Assembly (NCBI GenBank): GCA_964035545.1
Contig: OZ037767.1
Span: forward strand, 2,484,680 to 2,548,679
Length of the DNA stretch: 64,000 bases
Direction: 5' to 3'
Source: Bugula neritina
Lineage: Eukaryota; Bryozoa; Gymnolaemata; Cheilostomatida; Bugulidae
Shown here: positions 1-11,596 of the stretch, piece after piece
Position numbering within the stretch: position 1 is the stretch's first letter
Layout of the letters: each line of letters starts with the position of its first letter
The notes under the pieces: model-generated
Seen by the model: only the letters and a program-made list of their open reading frames with translations
Told to the model about the DNA's origin: nothing
Databases searched by the model: none
Made by a program: the position numbers and the translations under genes

Positions 1-55
1 ACTATAAAACCCAAATAAAATTTCTAAAATATAAACCCTGCCAAGGTCAACGTAC

Positions 56-255
56 CGCACTTAATGCGTCGTAAAGCGTCATGTAAGATCGAGCAATGTA
101 AATGGGTTGAATAATCTCCCCTGCTTTCTTAGTACACATCAGTCTAGCAATAGCACCACAAGCCTCAGCTCTGCCACTATCAAAGTTAAGTTGGTCCGAG
201 AGGTTTGTGTTACTGCTCGGACTAGCTATAGAACCTGCTCGCTGAGATATGCTCC
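56..255 (-). CDS. RALGAPB: RALGAPB exon 9
   Basis: 200 nt containing [20 protein letters not shown] and ending DALSA at donor GTACGT. Acceptor TTTTACAG. The following exons lie outside the window. Confidence 0.92.
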
Positions 256-3200
256 CTGTAAAAGAGAGGACAACTCTACTGCACACAGCGTCTATTTTAA
301 GAAGTGATACGTTCTCAGCCTATTGAAATTGAGCTCTGTTCTCAGACTACAACAACTAAAATCTCACATCAAGTCAGAGTAGAATGAGGTGTGTTCATAT
401 ATTAGAGCATTCTACTTATTATTTCAAGTCATGATTTAGTTATTGTTATAGAATGTACAGACTGAAAATAATTTAATAGAAGAAATTTCAATAGCCCAAG
501 TTCTTTGATTGCTTTTATGAACTTTTGGGTCGGGCTGATGATTGAGAATTCCATGAGAGCATAACTTCTTTTGCTATATTTCTATAATATATGTTTTTCT
601 CAAGCTCTGCAGTACTGCAATCTTTTCAAAAAAATAAATTGCTCTTAAATAAAGAGGAAAAATAGATTAGAGTGTGTTCTTTATTTGTCAAAGTTTTCCC
701 ATTTGATTTCCAAAACTTTATCGTTTAAAAAACAGTAAAAAAATTTCTGAGAGCTCAATAGACCTACAAACCTTCATTTATATGTAAGCCAGCATGTGGC
801 TAGACCCCCTCCCCCTCCCACTAGCAAGTGTGCACAAAACACTAAACTGTGAGATTAATACATGGCACTTTTTACATTCGTCATGCAAAGCAACACTCAA
901 CAAATAAAAAGCCGTGTAACAGCTAAGCTTGAGGGTTGTGTAGAAAGTGCCTGAGATCTAAGACTAATATATAGTGTTTAAGATCAGCACGTGTAACCCC
1001 CACCCGAAACTAAAAGATAGAATTGCATACAGTAATATACAATAAGCTTTCAGTGAATAAAAGAGTGCTGGACTGATTCACGCCAAACCGCAATAAAACC
1101 AAAGCGAATCACCTCTCAGGTATCTTTCTACAAAATGCAGTCTCTACGTATCAACAGGTTGGATAAACTTTGTTGAGTTTGTGTTGAGTGAGTGAGATGT
1201 ATTCTACACAAGACATTATGCAGCAAAGGAATGTAAAAAGTTTTTATTTTGTTTGAATAAATTCCTAGCGGAAGATGGCAACAGGGAACGTGAAATGTGG
1301 GGAGAAAACTCTCAGCTAGTTGATCTAAAATTCTGCAACTCTGAAAAAAATTGAGGAACGTTTCTTTGACTATTACTAAAATATTTTTAGGCTAATTAGC
1401 TATTTTACCTGCACTTTACGCATACTTTACCTGCACTTTACTCATACGTTACCTGCACTCTAGACTGGAATAGGTGAACATACCTGGGCGTTTTCTCTTG
1501 TTAACTGTATGGCACATGGCAGCTTCAAATAGCCACATCCCCAACACATTGAGAATGCTGTTGATGCTGGACCTATCAGGAGATGGTAGGGGGCGGGATG
1601 CATATTCTAGTGAGCCACCCGTAGTCTGATTAGATGCTTGCATAGAGGCTATAATAGATGGTATGACAGAGCTAGCACCGTGCTGTTTACTCGGAGAAGT
1701 CAACTTGTTGCTGTTACCTGAAATCCACAGAGCGCTAGTGTTTCAGTAAGGCACAGCAACAAAGTAATTTTTTATAGCATAATGTTTGAATACGAGAAGA
1801 TAACTCTGGACAAGTTGTACAAAAATAGGATAAAAAACACCTACATTTGTTATAGTGTTAAACTAGTTTTTTAAACAATCATTACATTAAAATGAAATGT
1901 GGGCGTAATGTCACAAAGCAATTTTATCTACTAAATACAGAGAGATAAGCTCATTTGATAGTCAAAAGATTTCGCCAGTCGTGTACTTCCTGCTTCAGCT
2001 AGGAAGACTCTCAGATTCAACTCATAACAAATAGTACTAAAACTCATTGTGTTACTTAAAAATATTTCCGCCAATTGGTGGAAGGCTGCCAGATACGCCC
2101 CGACATGTGGGTGACAATAGCCCGCAGTTTATTTTTAGCAGCGGGTAATCACTGACAGTCTATGCTGGTAGATCCACTGCCAGTTGCTTTAAAAACTGGT
2201 TAGAAAACGAAAACAGTGTACTACAAGTTGCTAGTAGAAAGCAATTGGAAACACGGGAAACTGAGAGTTACTGTGCGGAGGCATATAAGCTCTTTAAATA
2301 CACAATAACAGTAAATTATTATAAAAAAAATACTAGAAATTATTATAAGTGAAGAAACAGGGATGAAGGAGTGAATATGTGGTGCAGTGAAAAGGAAAAT
2401 CCCTGGAGCATTATGAAATTCTATTGGTTGATTCATGCAACTGTGAGATGTGAAAGGAGTTATCTTCACATGCAACAAGTATGGTATACCATTGCTGTCA
2501 GCAGCGGCAGCACTAGGCAGTACTGGCAGCTGAACTATAGAGGGGATAACTACCAAACCTGAATAGATATACATGTCTGAGTAAATACTGTAAATACATT
2601 TTTTTAGTAGGTGCTTATAATGCTGAGAAAAAATGCTGCAAGATGATATCAAAAGAATATGAGGTTAGCATGTGGCTGTATTGCATTGGCAAACCTATAG
2701 AATAGCCATGCTGATAAAAGGAAGGGTGGTAAAGCACTGTTCGCACACCAACAATCAACTAGAGAGTAGAAAATAAGTCTACAGAATTGATTCTGTGGAA
2801 CATAATGATTAAAAAGGCTACCAATCCGTCTACAAAGCCAATAAACTATTTAATATAAACATAGCGTGTTCATTTGTTCATACAACGACATTTCATAAAA
2901 GTACGAAGCTGTATATACATGAAGCTTTAAAAAGAGAATTTCACAGACAGACACACAGACAGACACACAGACAGACAAGTTTACGGATACATACTGGCCA
3001 CTACACTGGTGGATTTTAAGTGCCTGGAAAGTGGTGGTGTATGAGCAGTAGAAACAGAGGCACTGCTAGAAGTGGATGCTTTAGAACTACGAAGGGGGTT
3101 ATTGCTGCTGCTAAAATCTTTGTTTCTTTGCGGCTGACGAACCCCTACAAAGTAATGTCAGAAGAGCTGTGCTCGACAAGCATGCGGACAGAAAAAGCTC

Positions 3201-5526
3201 GTGCAACTCTCTTTCTTACAACTTGATGCCAAAATACTAACACAAATTCACTTTGAATGCCAAACAAACCGTCACAAAGCTGCAATACGGCTCAAATTAT
3301 AGGAGAATAATTTTAAATTTAATTCAAATCATTATTAGTATTGGCATTGTGGCACCTTGTGTAATCCATGCATTAAAGAACAATAGGTTATAGTGTGGGG
3401 TGGAGAGAGTAAAGCATCTATGTTCTAGAACATTCTACTGACTGGCCACTAGATGTCACTAGTAAGCTAAGCAAATCATCGCTGCAACAGCACTAACTAA
3501 ATTTCTACTTTTAGCTTTAATTTTTATGGTAGTTGTCTTCTTTTCAGAGACAATGTACGCAGCACTGGTTTACTGCACTAGAGTACTGCCGAATAACTAG
3601 CAGGTTATATAATATTAGTAATGCTCCAGTTTAATGCGTGTGTACATAGCAACAGGTGTCTCTGATACAATTAGCTAATAAAATACTATACACTAAATTA
3701 GCTGTAATTACTACAAATTAAACAGGTGCCTTAGCCAATCACTTGCTGGGTGTGTCACAGATTTGAAGTTGAACTGTTAGTAAATCACACAGAGAAAAAG
3801 TTGGTAAAGAGACAATCCATAACACAGTTGAGAAAAAATTTGTAACCTCTCATGTGATTGGTCACAGCAGTAGAAAGTGACCAAATAGAGTGGCTGTAAC
3901 ACATACCAAGAAAACCATCCATTAAGTTAGCAATGCCCTTCATTGCTTTGTAGAATATTGCAGGTAACTGCTGTAGACACTCGTGTTGAGTCGGTTCAAT
4001 TACCTGCAAAATAATCATCAGACTACTTCATGACAAAAACAATTTGATACACATTCTAGTAAGAAATTGAAACACAATATCTATAGAAGGGGTATACTTA
4101 TAGTTTTTATTAGCTGTAACATTACTGTATAATAGGAATCAAATTAGTTGAAAGTCGTTTTATAATTTTAATATAGAAAAGCAGCTATAACTGCTTTTAC
4201 AGTCGAATTTATAAAACATGACAATAGATTAATAGATACCTCTAAAGTTGCATAGATATTTACAAAAAATAAAATAGTATCAGTTGCTGCTATTAAATAA
4301 ATATCAGAGAGAATCTTACCTTCTCACTAGCGAGAGCATGATGTAAGAATTTTGGAGTTTCGCTGATGACTTCCACTCTACACAGATCTACGGGGTTGCT
4401 GAGGACGTGGAGGAATCTGAACCAACACTGGACGAGGCAGTCATCGTTCAGTTTGCTGACACAATCTTTGGTGAGGCTACTAACGACAGCTTTGTCAGCT
4501 AGACCTACCAACCAACAGCAACTATAATCTAATAACTCATAATAGTTGTCCCACCACGAGGAAACAACTACTAATAAGCAGATACGGGGAGAAGATACAC
4601 AAGAAATTTTCTATTTTGTAAATATAGTATAAAAATAACTTACCACTCAGTTAAATAGATTTAAAAATTTTGAAATGTATTTTCAATCGACTTCTTTAGA
4701 TCTAATATTCCACACTTCAAAGTTTCAACAACAAAAATTGTACAAATTTAACATTTTCAATATTGTTTCTAAAAATGAAGCATTTTCAAATAATAAAAAT
4801 AGATCCAAGTTATTTTAAATGTGACTTGGAATTTACAGTCAAAATTATCCAAACTAGATTATTCGTACTACCCAAGACTAAACTACAACTACTAAACACA
4901 GGTCTTGAAATCCGGTAAAAATACCAAAAAAGAGTGTTTTATAGTCATAATCGTAACTTAAAGAGACTGAACAGTTATGAAAAACTGCCTACGATGGCTT
5001 CATCAACTACTCTTATGAGATTTGACGGTTTTGCTACACAAACCTTGCGCAATCAATATTTACTGCAGACCATAAATAGCCCCGTAATGTGGACTAAGAG
5101 CATAAAAATGGCGCCCCTTCCATTTTAATATTCATTCTATCCTTATTATATATCCAACCAAACTACAAGTTGAGGCTATTTTAGGACTATTGGTACGTTA
5201 TTTTAGCAATACAGGCTGAATAAATAATAACTAAAACACATTTTATCACTAAAACTGAATTCATACCTATGACAATAGATGGATGGTCAGGGCCGTAGAG
5301 TTTGACTAGCAATGGGCCAATCAGAGCGTAGTTAACACGACACCACTGAGTGATGACGGCTTCATGATGTCTCCAGTTGGCACACATATCTCTAAACGTC
5401 CTCCACAGAGACGGAACAGGAAATGATGTCGAACAGGAGAGCAGCCACATCTCAAAGAGGACAGATACCATTCTCTCTGACAGCTCATCACTAATTCCGT
5501 CTGCAACACCACATGTGGATTTGAGA

Positions 5527-5594
<68 letters not shown>

Positions 5595-5612
5595 ATTATA
5601 TATATATATAAT

Positions 5613-5703
<91 letters not shown>

Positions 5704-8218
5704 TCTCAAATTCACTTTGCATATGTTTACCAAATGTATTGTATCATACATATCACAGGAAACGAAATAAAGCATAATATAAATACTAAATATTAGTATT
5801 AGACGTAATATAGCAATGCACAAGACATGTGGGGTAATGTCATGGTATACTTGGGTAACGAAATAGTACAGAATACTAAAGCAACAATATATATGATATA
5901 TATGAAAACAGTTGTGACAAACAATACAAATGACTTGATATCTATAAAACAAGTAGAAATTAAAGAAATGAATATGAAATAAATTGAAAAGTTAAAGCCG
6001 TATGCTAAGGCTAATTTTGGCACCAAGCTTCACAGTAGCGGCTGAGGCTAAGTAATTTTGCAGGAAAATTTCAAAAAAGAATTTACAAATTTATAGTTGA
6101 ATTTTATGAACTGTAAGCATTTGCCAGCTCTGAGCGCCAGAACAAGGTTATTACTTGCAGGCAATTAGTATGATATATCTCAACTAGTACCGCAATACGT
6201 CTACAGAAAGTTGTACTTACCGTCAGCAACTGGACATACAACAACAAAACATTTGTACAAACAATGTATAGCAACAGTTTTATATTCAAACAAAAACATT
6301 CTACAGCTAGAAAATAAAAGATATCAGGCAAATACTTTGGAGAATTCGACTAATATCAGTAACAGTTCATCATATACAATGGAGAATGGCTTAATAATTA
6401 GTCTATGATAACAAATATGTAATACATATAATATTATACACAGTATAACTATAATAAATGTTCTTAAACTACAACGTATATAGGAAATTATGGTGAAAGT
6501 TGTTAAAAAAGCATCTCATACAAAGAGATAAGTTTTATACAAAATACCACAAAATGTTTTTGGGTTTTATAAACACGATAGTCTGTATTTTTGTCCTTTC
6601 AACATATCAACTGTATTAACCTCTTTTGTAGAAAGACAGCTATTAAAATGCATCACAGTTTTGTTAAAAACAAGTTTGAAATTGTAGAGCCTAAAGTTTT
6701 TATTTATAAAACATGTTACCTTTTTCTCGAGGAGGTGCTAGCAGAGTGTCAGTGGTAGCAAGAAGGAACTTTAGTATAGCCTCCCACAGTTCTCTGTTTA
6801 ACAAGTTAGACTCCTTGGCTATAGTCTCTAACATCCGCAGAGCTCTGTGACACAACATAGCTTGTCTGTTCACTTGGTCGACACCTGCAGAGAGAGCAGA
6901 CGTTAGAGCAGAAGGTCCAACAGATACTGCAGCAGACAGTGCAGATGACACTGCAGCAGACAGTGCAGAAGGCAATGTAGAAAAAACCGCAGCAGACACT
7001 GCAGAAAACAGTGCAGCAGAGTATATATAAATTTCTCTGCAAGTCATTGTGACAATAAACATGGCTCTATTGAAACTAAAACAACTTTTTTAAACCAATT
7101 AAATGTTACATGTTGCCATTTTGAGAGTACAAAATTGCTATACAAAATTTATATTACCAATATGAGTTACTATATTCACCAGTGAGAAATTATTACTGCA
7201 TGAAACATAAACAAGAGACATAATAGATGAATAATCCAGTAACAGTTTTACGCAATTCCCGATTAGTGAAAGTGAAAGGTGGGTGTAGCCTAAGGACCTA
7301 CTCGACTTCTCTCTGGGTACGAAGAGGTTGTAGAGGTGTGACAGCATCTTAGTAGAGAAGGTGATTGGGGCCTCAACTACAGGTTTAGGAACGCACATTT
7401 TCTTCCTGATGAGGCAACCCGACATCCACTCACAGTATATGTTGACACACTCCTTCAGGATGTCGTGCTCTGTGAATGGCAGTGTCAGTCCCTGACAAAT
7501 CACCTGCAACACATGTCAGTCAGCGCTTTGCTAAAGTAGATGAGAGACAGCATTGACCTCTATTTTACTGCAATAAAATCTTACACTGACACATGGACCT
7601 CTCCTGTTAGAGCTCTCTAGACATCAAGGAATTGATTAGACAGAATTTTTCTAAGCTGTAGTGCATTTTTAAAAAAATTTTAACTTGGAATTTCTCCTAT
7701 TATATAACATTAAATAGATATTAAAACCCCATCTTTTACAAATCTATAGAATCTAATCATGAGATTCTCTTAGTAAAGTCATCCAGCAATTGGTGAGCAT
7801 CAGCTGCAATACTAAACAACAGCAAGAGTGGTTTTTAGATTTAGAGATCTCAAATTAACTTGCAATGCCAAACTTCAAAACTGATACAATCAAACTCAAA
7901 AGGAAATTTTTGAAACCAAATTAAAAAATACCTTCACAATATTTTGTAAACATAGCCTTATTTCTCATAGATGGAAAGCGGGGAGTGAGATGTACCCACC
8001 TCCATCGTCCAGTTGACCTCATCTATGGAATACAGTTTACTCGGCTGATCTACAGTGTTTATGCTGAGACCTTGTGATATGTTCTTCACAATAGGGATGA
8101 TGATTTCCTTGCTCACCGCTGCCGGGAACCTTTTCAGCACACTCGTGTGACTGCTGTCACTCTGAATAGCTGTCTGCAGGGATACCCACTCCGAGTACAT
8201 GCTGACATATGCTGTTTC
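56..8218 (-). CDS. RALGAPB: Ral GTPase-activating protein subunit beta, N-terminal part (gene span)
   Basis: Non-catalytic beta subunit of the RalGAP heterodimer; it pairs with an alpha subunit to stimulate GTP hydrolysis by RalA/RalB in the cytosol. Nine coding exons on the minus strand join in frame (201, 202, 165, 234, 185, 97, 150, 234 and 200 nt), giving 556 codons from ATG 8198-8200 to codon end 56. The product follows vertebrate RALGAPB in order: MYSEW start, [26 protein letters not shown], a Ser/Thr-rich linker, [16 protein letters not shown] and GRAEACG. The start codon matches the family start exactly. The vertebrate protein is about 1,500 residues, so roughly the first 37% is here and the C-terminal part lies beyond base 1. 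All introns are GT-AG and no frame breaks are seen. Family identity is recalled from knowledge, not from a search. Confidence 0.93.
1402..1461. repeat. 22-23 bp tandem array of donor-like units after RALGAPB exon 8
   Basis: Three copies whose minus-strand core reads GTGCAG then GTAAMG/GTAAAA, at about 1404, 1426 and 1449. The array starts about 23 bp past the true donor of exon 8. Each CAG-GTAA core matches the 5' splice-site consensus at least as well as the real site. Confidence 0.85.
1484..1717 (-). CDS. RALGAPB: RALGAPB exon 8
   Basis: 234 nt with [20 protein letters not shown], ending NKRKRP plus one base. Acceptor TTTCAG, donor GTATGT; the donor is followed by a tandem array of stronger donor-like sequences (1402-1461). 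Confidence 0.9.
2942..2977. repeat. 12-bp tandem repeat (agacagacacac)n
   Basis: Three units lie within 20 bp of the donor of RALGAPB exon 7, in the intron. Confidence 0.9.
2995..3144 (-). CDS. RALGAPB: RALGAPB exon 7 (Ser-rich linker)
   Basis: 150 nt, no long open frame of its own but in phase between exons 6 and 8. It encodes [15 protein letters not shown]... and [12 protein letters not shown], comparable to the Ser/Pro-rich linker of vertebrate RALGAPB. Acceptor TTTGTAG, donor GTATGT. Confidence 0.8.
3907..4003 (-). CDS. RALGAPB: RALGAPB exon 6
   Basis: 97 nt encoding [14 protein letters not shown] and [14 protein letters not shown]. Acceptor TTTTGCAG, donor GTATGT. Confidence 0.9.
4320..4504 (-). 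CDS. RALGAPB: RALGAPB exon 5
   Basis: 185 nt containing the family block [14 protein letters not shown], ending LASEK. Acceptor TTGGTAG, donor GTAAGA; ends at a codon boundary. Confidence 0.92.
5267..5500 (-). CDS. RALGAPB: RALGAPB exon 4
   Basis: 234 nt encoding [19 protein letters not shown] through [10 protein letters not shown]. Acceptor TTGCAG; just upstream is the (TA)n palindrome. Donor GTATGA. Confidence 0.9.
5519..5710. repeat. (TA)n microsatellite with inverted flanks
   Basis: About 180 bp of nearly pure TA, bounded by tttgagaatatat on the left and atatattctcaaa on the right. The whole tract is therefore one palindrome able to form a cruciform. It lies about 20 bp upstream of the RALGAPB exon 4 acceptor on the minus strand. 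Confidence 0.95.
6720..6884 (-). CDS. RALGAPB: RALGAPB exon 3
   Basis: 165 nt encoding [14 protein letters not shown] through TLLAPPREK. The acceptor CTGCAG abuts a tandem array of acceptor-like units (6885-7020). Donor GTAACA. Confidence 0.9.
6885..7020. repeat. Degenerate ~15/30 bp tandem array of acceptor-like units
   Basis: On the minus strand the array reads as repeated TCTGCTGCAGTGTC-like blocks, each a pyrimidine-rich stretch ending CAG, running into the true CTGCAG acceptor of RALGAPB exon 3. Confidence 0.85.
7302..7503 (-). CDS. RALGAPB: RALGAPB exon 2
   Basis: 202 nt after TTGCAG; begins [10 protein letters not shown] and ends ...LFVPREKS plus one base. Donor GTAGGT. Confidence 0.9.
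8000..8218 (-). CDS. RALGAPB: RALGAPB first coding exon (coding 8000-8200)
   Basis: 67 codons, ATG at 8198-8200, ending in WTME at donor GTGGGT. An acceptor-like TTGCTAG ends at 8219, so the exon probably starts at 8218 with 18 nt of 5' UTR after an unseen non-coding exon. An out-of-frame upstream ATG (CATATGTCAGCATG) lies 8 nt before the start and overlaps the coding region. Confidence 0.9.
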
Positions 8219-8573
8219 CTAGCAACAGCAAGAACAAATGTCACACAGTGTCACTGTATCCTAGCAACAGCAAGAACACATGTCACACAGTGTCACTGTA
8301 TCCTAGCAACAGCAAGAACACATGTCACACAGTGTCACTGTTTCCTAGCAACAGCAAGAACAAATGTCACACAGTGTCACTGTATCCTAGCAACAGCAAG
8401 AACACATGTCACACAGTGTCACTGTATCCTAGCAACGATATTACATGTCACACAGTGTAACTATATCCTAGCAACAGCAAGATCACATGTCACACAGTGT
8501 CACTGTATCCTAGCAACGATATTACATGTCACACAGTGTCACTGTATCCTAGCAACGATATCACATGTCATAA
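8218..8573. repeat. 42-bp minisatellite, about nine copies, abutting RALGAPB exon 1
   Basis: Units start with cctagcaac at 8218, 8260, 8302, 8344, 8386, 8428, 8467, 8509 and 8548, with period 42 (39 in variant copies lacking three bases). On the minus strand each unit carries TTCTTGCTGTTGCTAG or a shorter variant, resembling the proposed exon 1 acceptor. Most units also hold gtatcc-t-agcaac, a loose RFX X-box-like match. Confidence 0.95.
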
Positions 8574-10659
8574 AACACTTAAAGTCTTAGAAATACGCAA
8601 AAAAATATCTTCCCAAAAAAGTAACAGGTGGTTCAAATTAAAATCATGTTCAATTTTGCTTTAAACCATGGGGATGAATACATCGGGACAACAAAAAGAT
8701 AGACAACCTGACTCACCTTTTAGCGGGTGAAGTCCAAGGTCAAGGTTGAGAGTGGTAATATCAATCTTATATATCAATTATAGCTACATTCAATAGATCT
8801 GCAATTACACAAAACTAGTTAACGAGAATAATACTAAAATTGCAACCTAACTTAATTCAAGATATGTGTACACAAAATTTATTATAAAATTAATTTATTT
8901 AGGCATTCAGCCCTCAAACAGTCTGTAGATGATAGCTAAGATAAATGTATATATTTGAATACCACATAAATGTAAAGTGTCAGAAATGTTTTAGATTGCA
9001 TCACAAACTGAAACCATAGCTTTTTATAATTTAAGACAGAGCAGTATTTCCAAGTTACGAAATAAAAAAAACAAGACAATATGGTTGTTGTGGTTGAATG
9101 CCAGGTGCGGTAGCTAGTAGATACTGAGAATGGGGAATTGAAGGTAGTACAACAAGGATTTAGAGTATTGGACACAGATTCAGGATATATACTATTGAGC
9201 TGTCAAATCCATGTTTTGATAATGTAATTGGCAATGATTAATTATAACAGGAGTCGCCTTAAACATTGCATATTCAAATTGTTGTATTTTAAAGAAAAAT
9301 TTGTGGGTTACAGTTGACAATTTAAAACTTATATTTATTCATTAATTATTGATTGAAGTGATTGATAGCAAACATAATAGCACTCCGCCCAGTGTTTCGA
9401 AATTATGGCACACTTTATTAAATCAAGGGTGGGTTTAAAACCACAAAAAATCACTAGATAAGATCTTATTATTGGCAAACAAAGTCAAATTAAATGGAAT
9501 TTAAAGCTACAGATTGGTTTACAAACATACTAGGTGTAACCTCATGCAATCTACAGTAAAAATATTATCATTAGCATTGGACTATCGGCTGATTTCAAAA
9601 ATGTTGGAGAAGCAACATTTGAAATGTTACGTTTCTTGAAGCTATTCCACACTATTATAATTGTGTGAAATAATTTTGGCAGGTCAAACTTTGTTCTTAA
9701 AACAGATCTAACCAAATAAAAGCGAAGTCTCTCTTGTTAGCTTAGAACGAGTCCAACTAGCTAACTAACTAACTTTGTATTTATTACACTCTAGAAATGC
9801 ATTAGCTTTAAAAAAAACTAAGAAATTTGAAAAAATAGGCGCTAGTAGAGTATCAGTTAACGCCTTTGATGTATTCATGCAAGACTTTGGGGCTTTTCTA
9901 AAATACGAAATTTATTTCTAGGATGCACATATAGATGCCAAGTGATTCCAGATAACTTCTAGTTTCATATGGAAAGCACTAGGTGGCATAACATCCTTAG
10001 AGTAAATGTCATAACATCTACCATTGGAGCATTTGGTTTACTTAAAAACTAATTTGTTTTTTTTTAACTTCCCGAAGAAAATTAATTTGATCAGTTAATT
10101 TCACGATTCAAGCCATTTTTAACAATGAATGTTTTAAAAATAAGTTGCTCAGTAAATACCTTTTTTTGAACCTGAGTTTAGAACTTAATTAAAACATCAA
10201 AATTCATTGTAAAAATAAATTAAAAAAGAAAAATAATAACAACAATAAATTTGACTCTATAAAGTAATGATAGCCAAAACCTTAACTGTGATTTGCTAAA
10301 ACAGGCACAGTGTTCGTGAGTCTTGCAGTAGCTAGAGTGAGCTCATGTTAATTATAAGATAAAAACAGACATGAACATCAATTATTTGACATAGCTTATT
10401 AGTAATTGAATTAACACAAATGTTTTATGACAAAAGCAAAACAGAAAAATCTACTGAAACAGCAAACAACTGTTTAGTGAATTCAGTAAATAACAATATA
10501 AATGCAAAAATTAAATTTATAAATACATATTTATATTTTCATTAGACTTTTGAAATTAAAACAGCACATTTTACAGTAATACTTGATAACTTAAAAGTTA
10601 TCATTGTCTTCAAGTAACTGACTAACTCTAACAGTAACTGTAACAATCATAATCCGTCC

Positions 10660-10960
10660 ACGGCCAAGTGGTTACTAGTACTGGTACTAGTAGTAGTACT
10701 ATCACTATTACTAAGTGTATGTTAACAACTGCAAAAGTTGGAGCTATGCTTATAGTATTAGTGATAGCAACCGTAGTTCAAAGTATTACTGTTACTGTTA
10801 CTGTTAGTCATAAAAAATAATGGTAGTCAAACTCAATCACAACGCAAGTGTATCGTAGTGTGGTTGTGAATCATTCACTGAAAGTGTGTAATAGTATTAT
10901 CAATACTAGTACTAATAGAAAAAAAGTAATTACTACTAGTACTATTGATTAGCAATACTA
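10660..10960. repeat. Cryptically simple ACT/AGT-rich tract
   Basis: Interleaved tactagtact, gttactgtta and similar runs without a fixed period. A similar composition recurs around 12230-12640. Confidence 0.7.
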
Positions 10961-11047
10961 CTAGCCTTACATTTACTAAAGTTTAATCTGAGTAGTAATC
11001 ACATCAGGTTCTCATTCACTGATTCAGTCATTCTCAGTCTCACTCTG

Positions 11048-11073
11048 ATCATCATCATCATCATCATCATCAT
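11048..11073. repeat. (ATC)n microsatellite
   Basis: Nearly nine perfect atc triplets. Confidence 0.97.
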
Positions 11074-11596
11074 GGCAACTAGCAGATAAAACTTCAACAC
11101 ATATACCGTATATGCCTTAAATATCAGTACCACCCATACTTATAATAATCATAATGTTCGGGATCTGAATAGAAATGCAAAAACATACAGTGAGACTCGC
11201 ACTGTTGTAAATCTAAATTGGTTCAGATACGGAAACGGGTAAACGTGTTTGTGAATGTAGTTGCTGAAATAGTAAATATCCTAAAACGATTTCCGTAAAA
11301 TTGTATTTACTTTCTCTCAGACTTGGTAATATAGCCGTAATTACTTCTGAAACAAATTTAAGATACGCAGCTGTCTTAAGATTACAAGGATGGAAAACTC
11401 CTGTGTATTTAAGGTATTTACTAGGTGTTGATGTAACAGTTCATATTTCCAATTATTATTCCTTCTAACTTTCAAGAATCTTATTAGTTGCTTCTTGGAC
11501 CAAAAATCGCCTTGTTATAATATAACATAGACATTATGAAAATAATATACAGAAAATTTTTTCATACATTGAAAATTATGTGGTATTGTTACAACA

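Noticed and set aside
2221-2652. 143-codon minus-strand frame in the RALGAPB exon 7-8 intron
   Set aside because: Exons 7 and 8 already join in frame with family spacing, and the frame has no recognisable similarity; treated as chance.
5187-5952. YIYIYIY-type frames across the TA tract
   Set aside because: Artefacts of dinucleotide repeat translation.
8147-8590. 147-codon plus-strand frame with repeated LATARTHVTQCHCI motif
   Set aside because: It is the translation of the 42-bp array antisense to RALGAPB exon 1; the period divides by three, so the frame stays open by construction.
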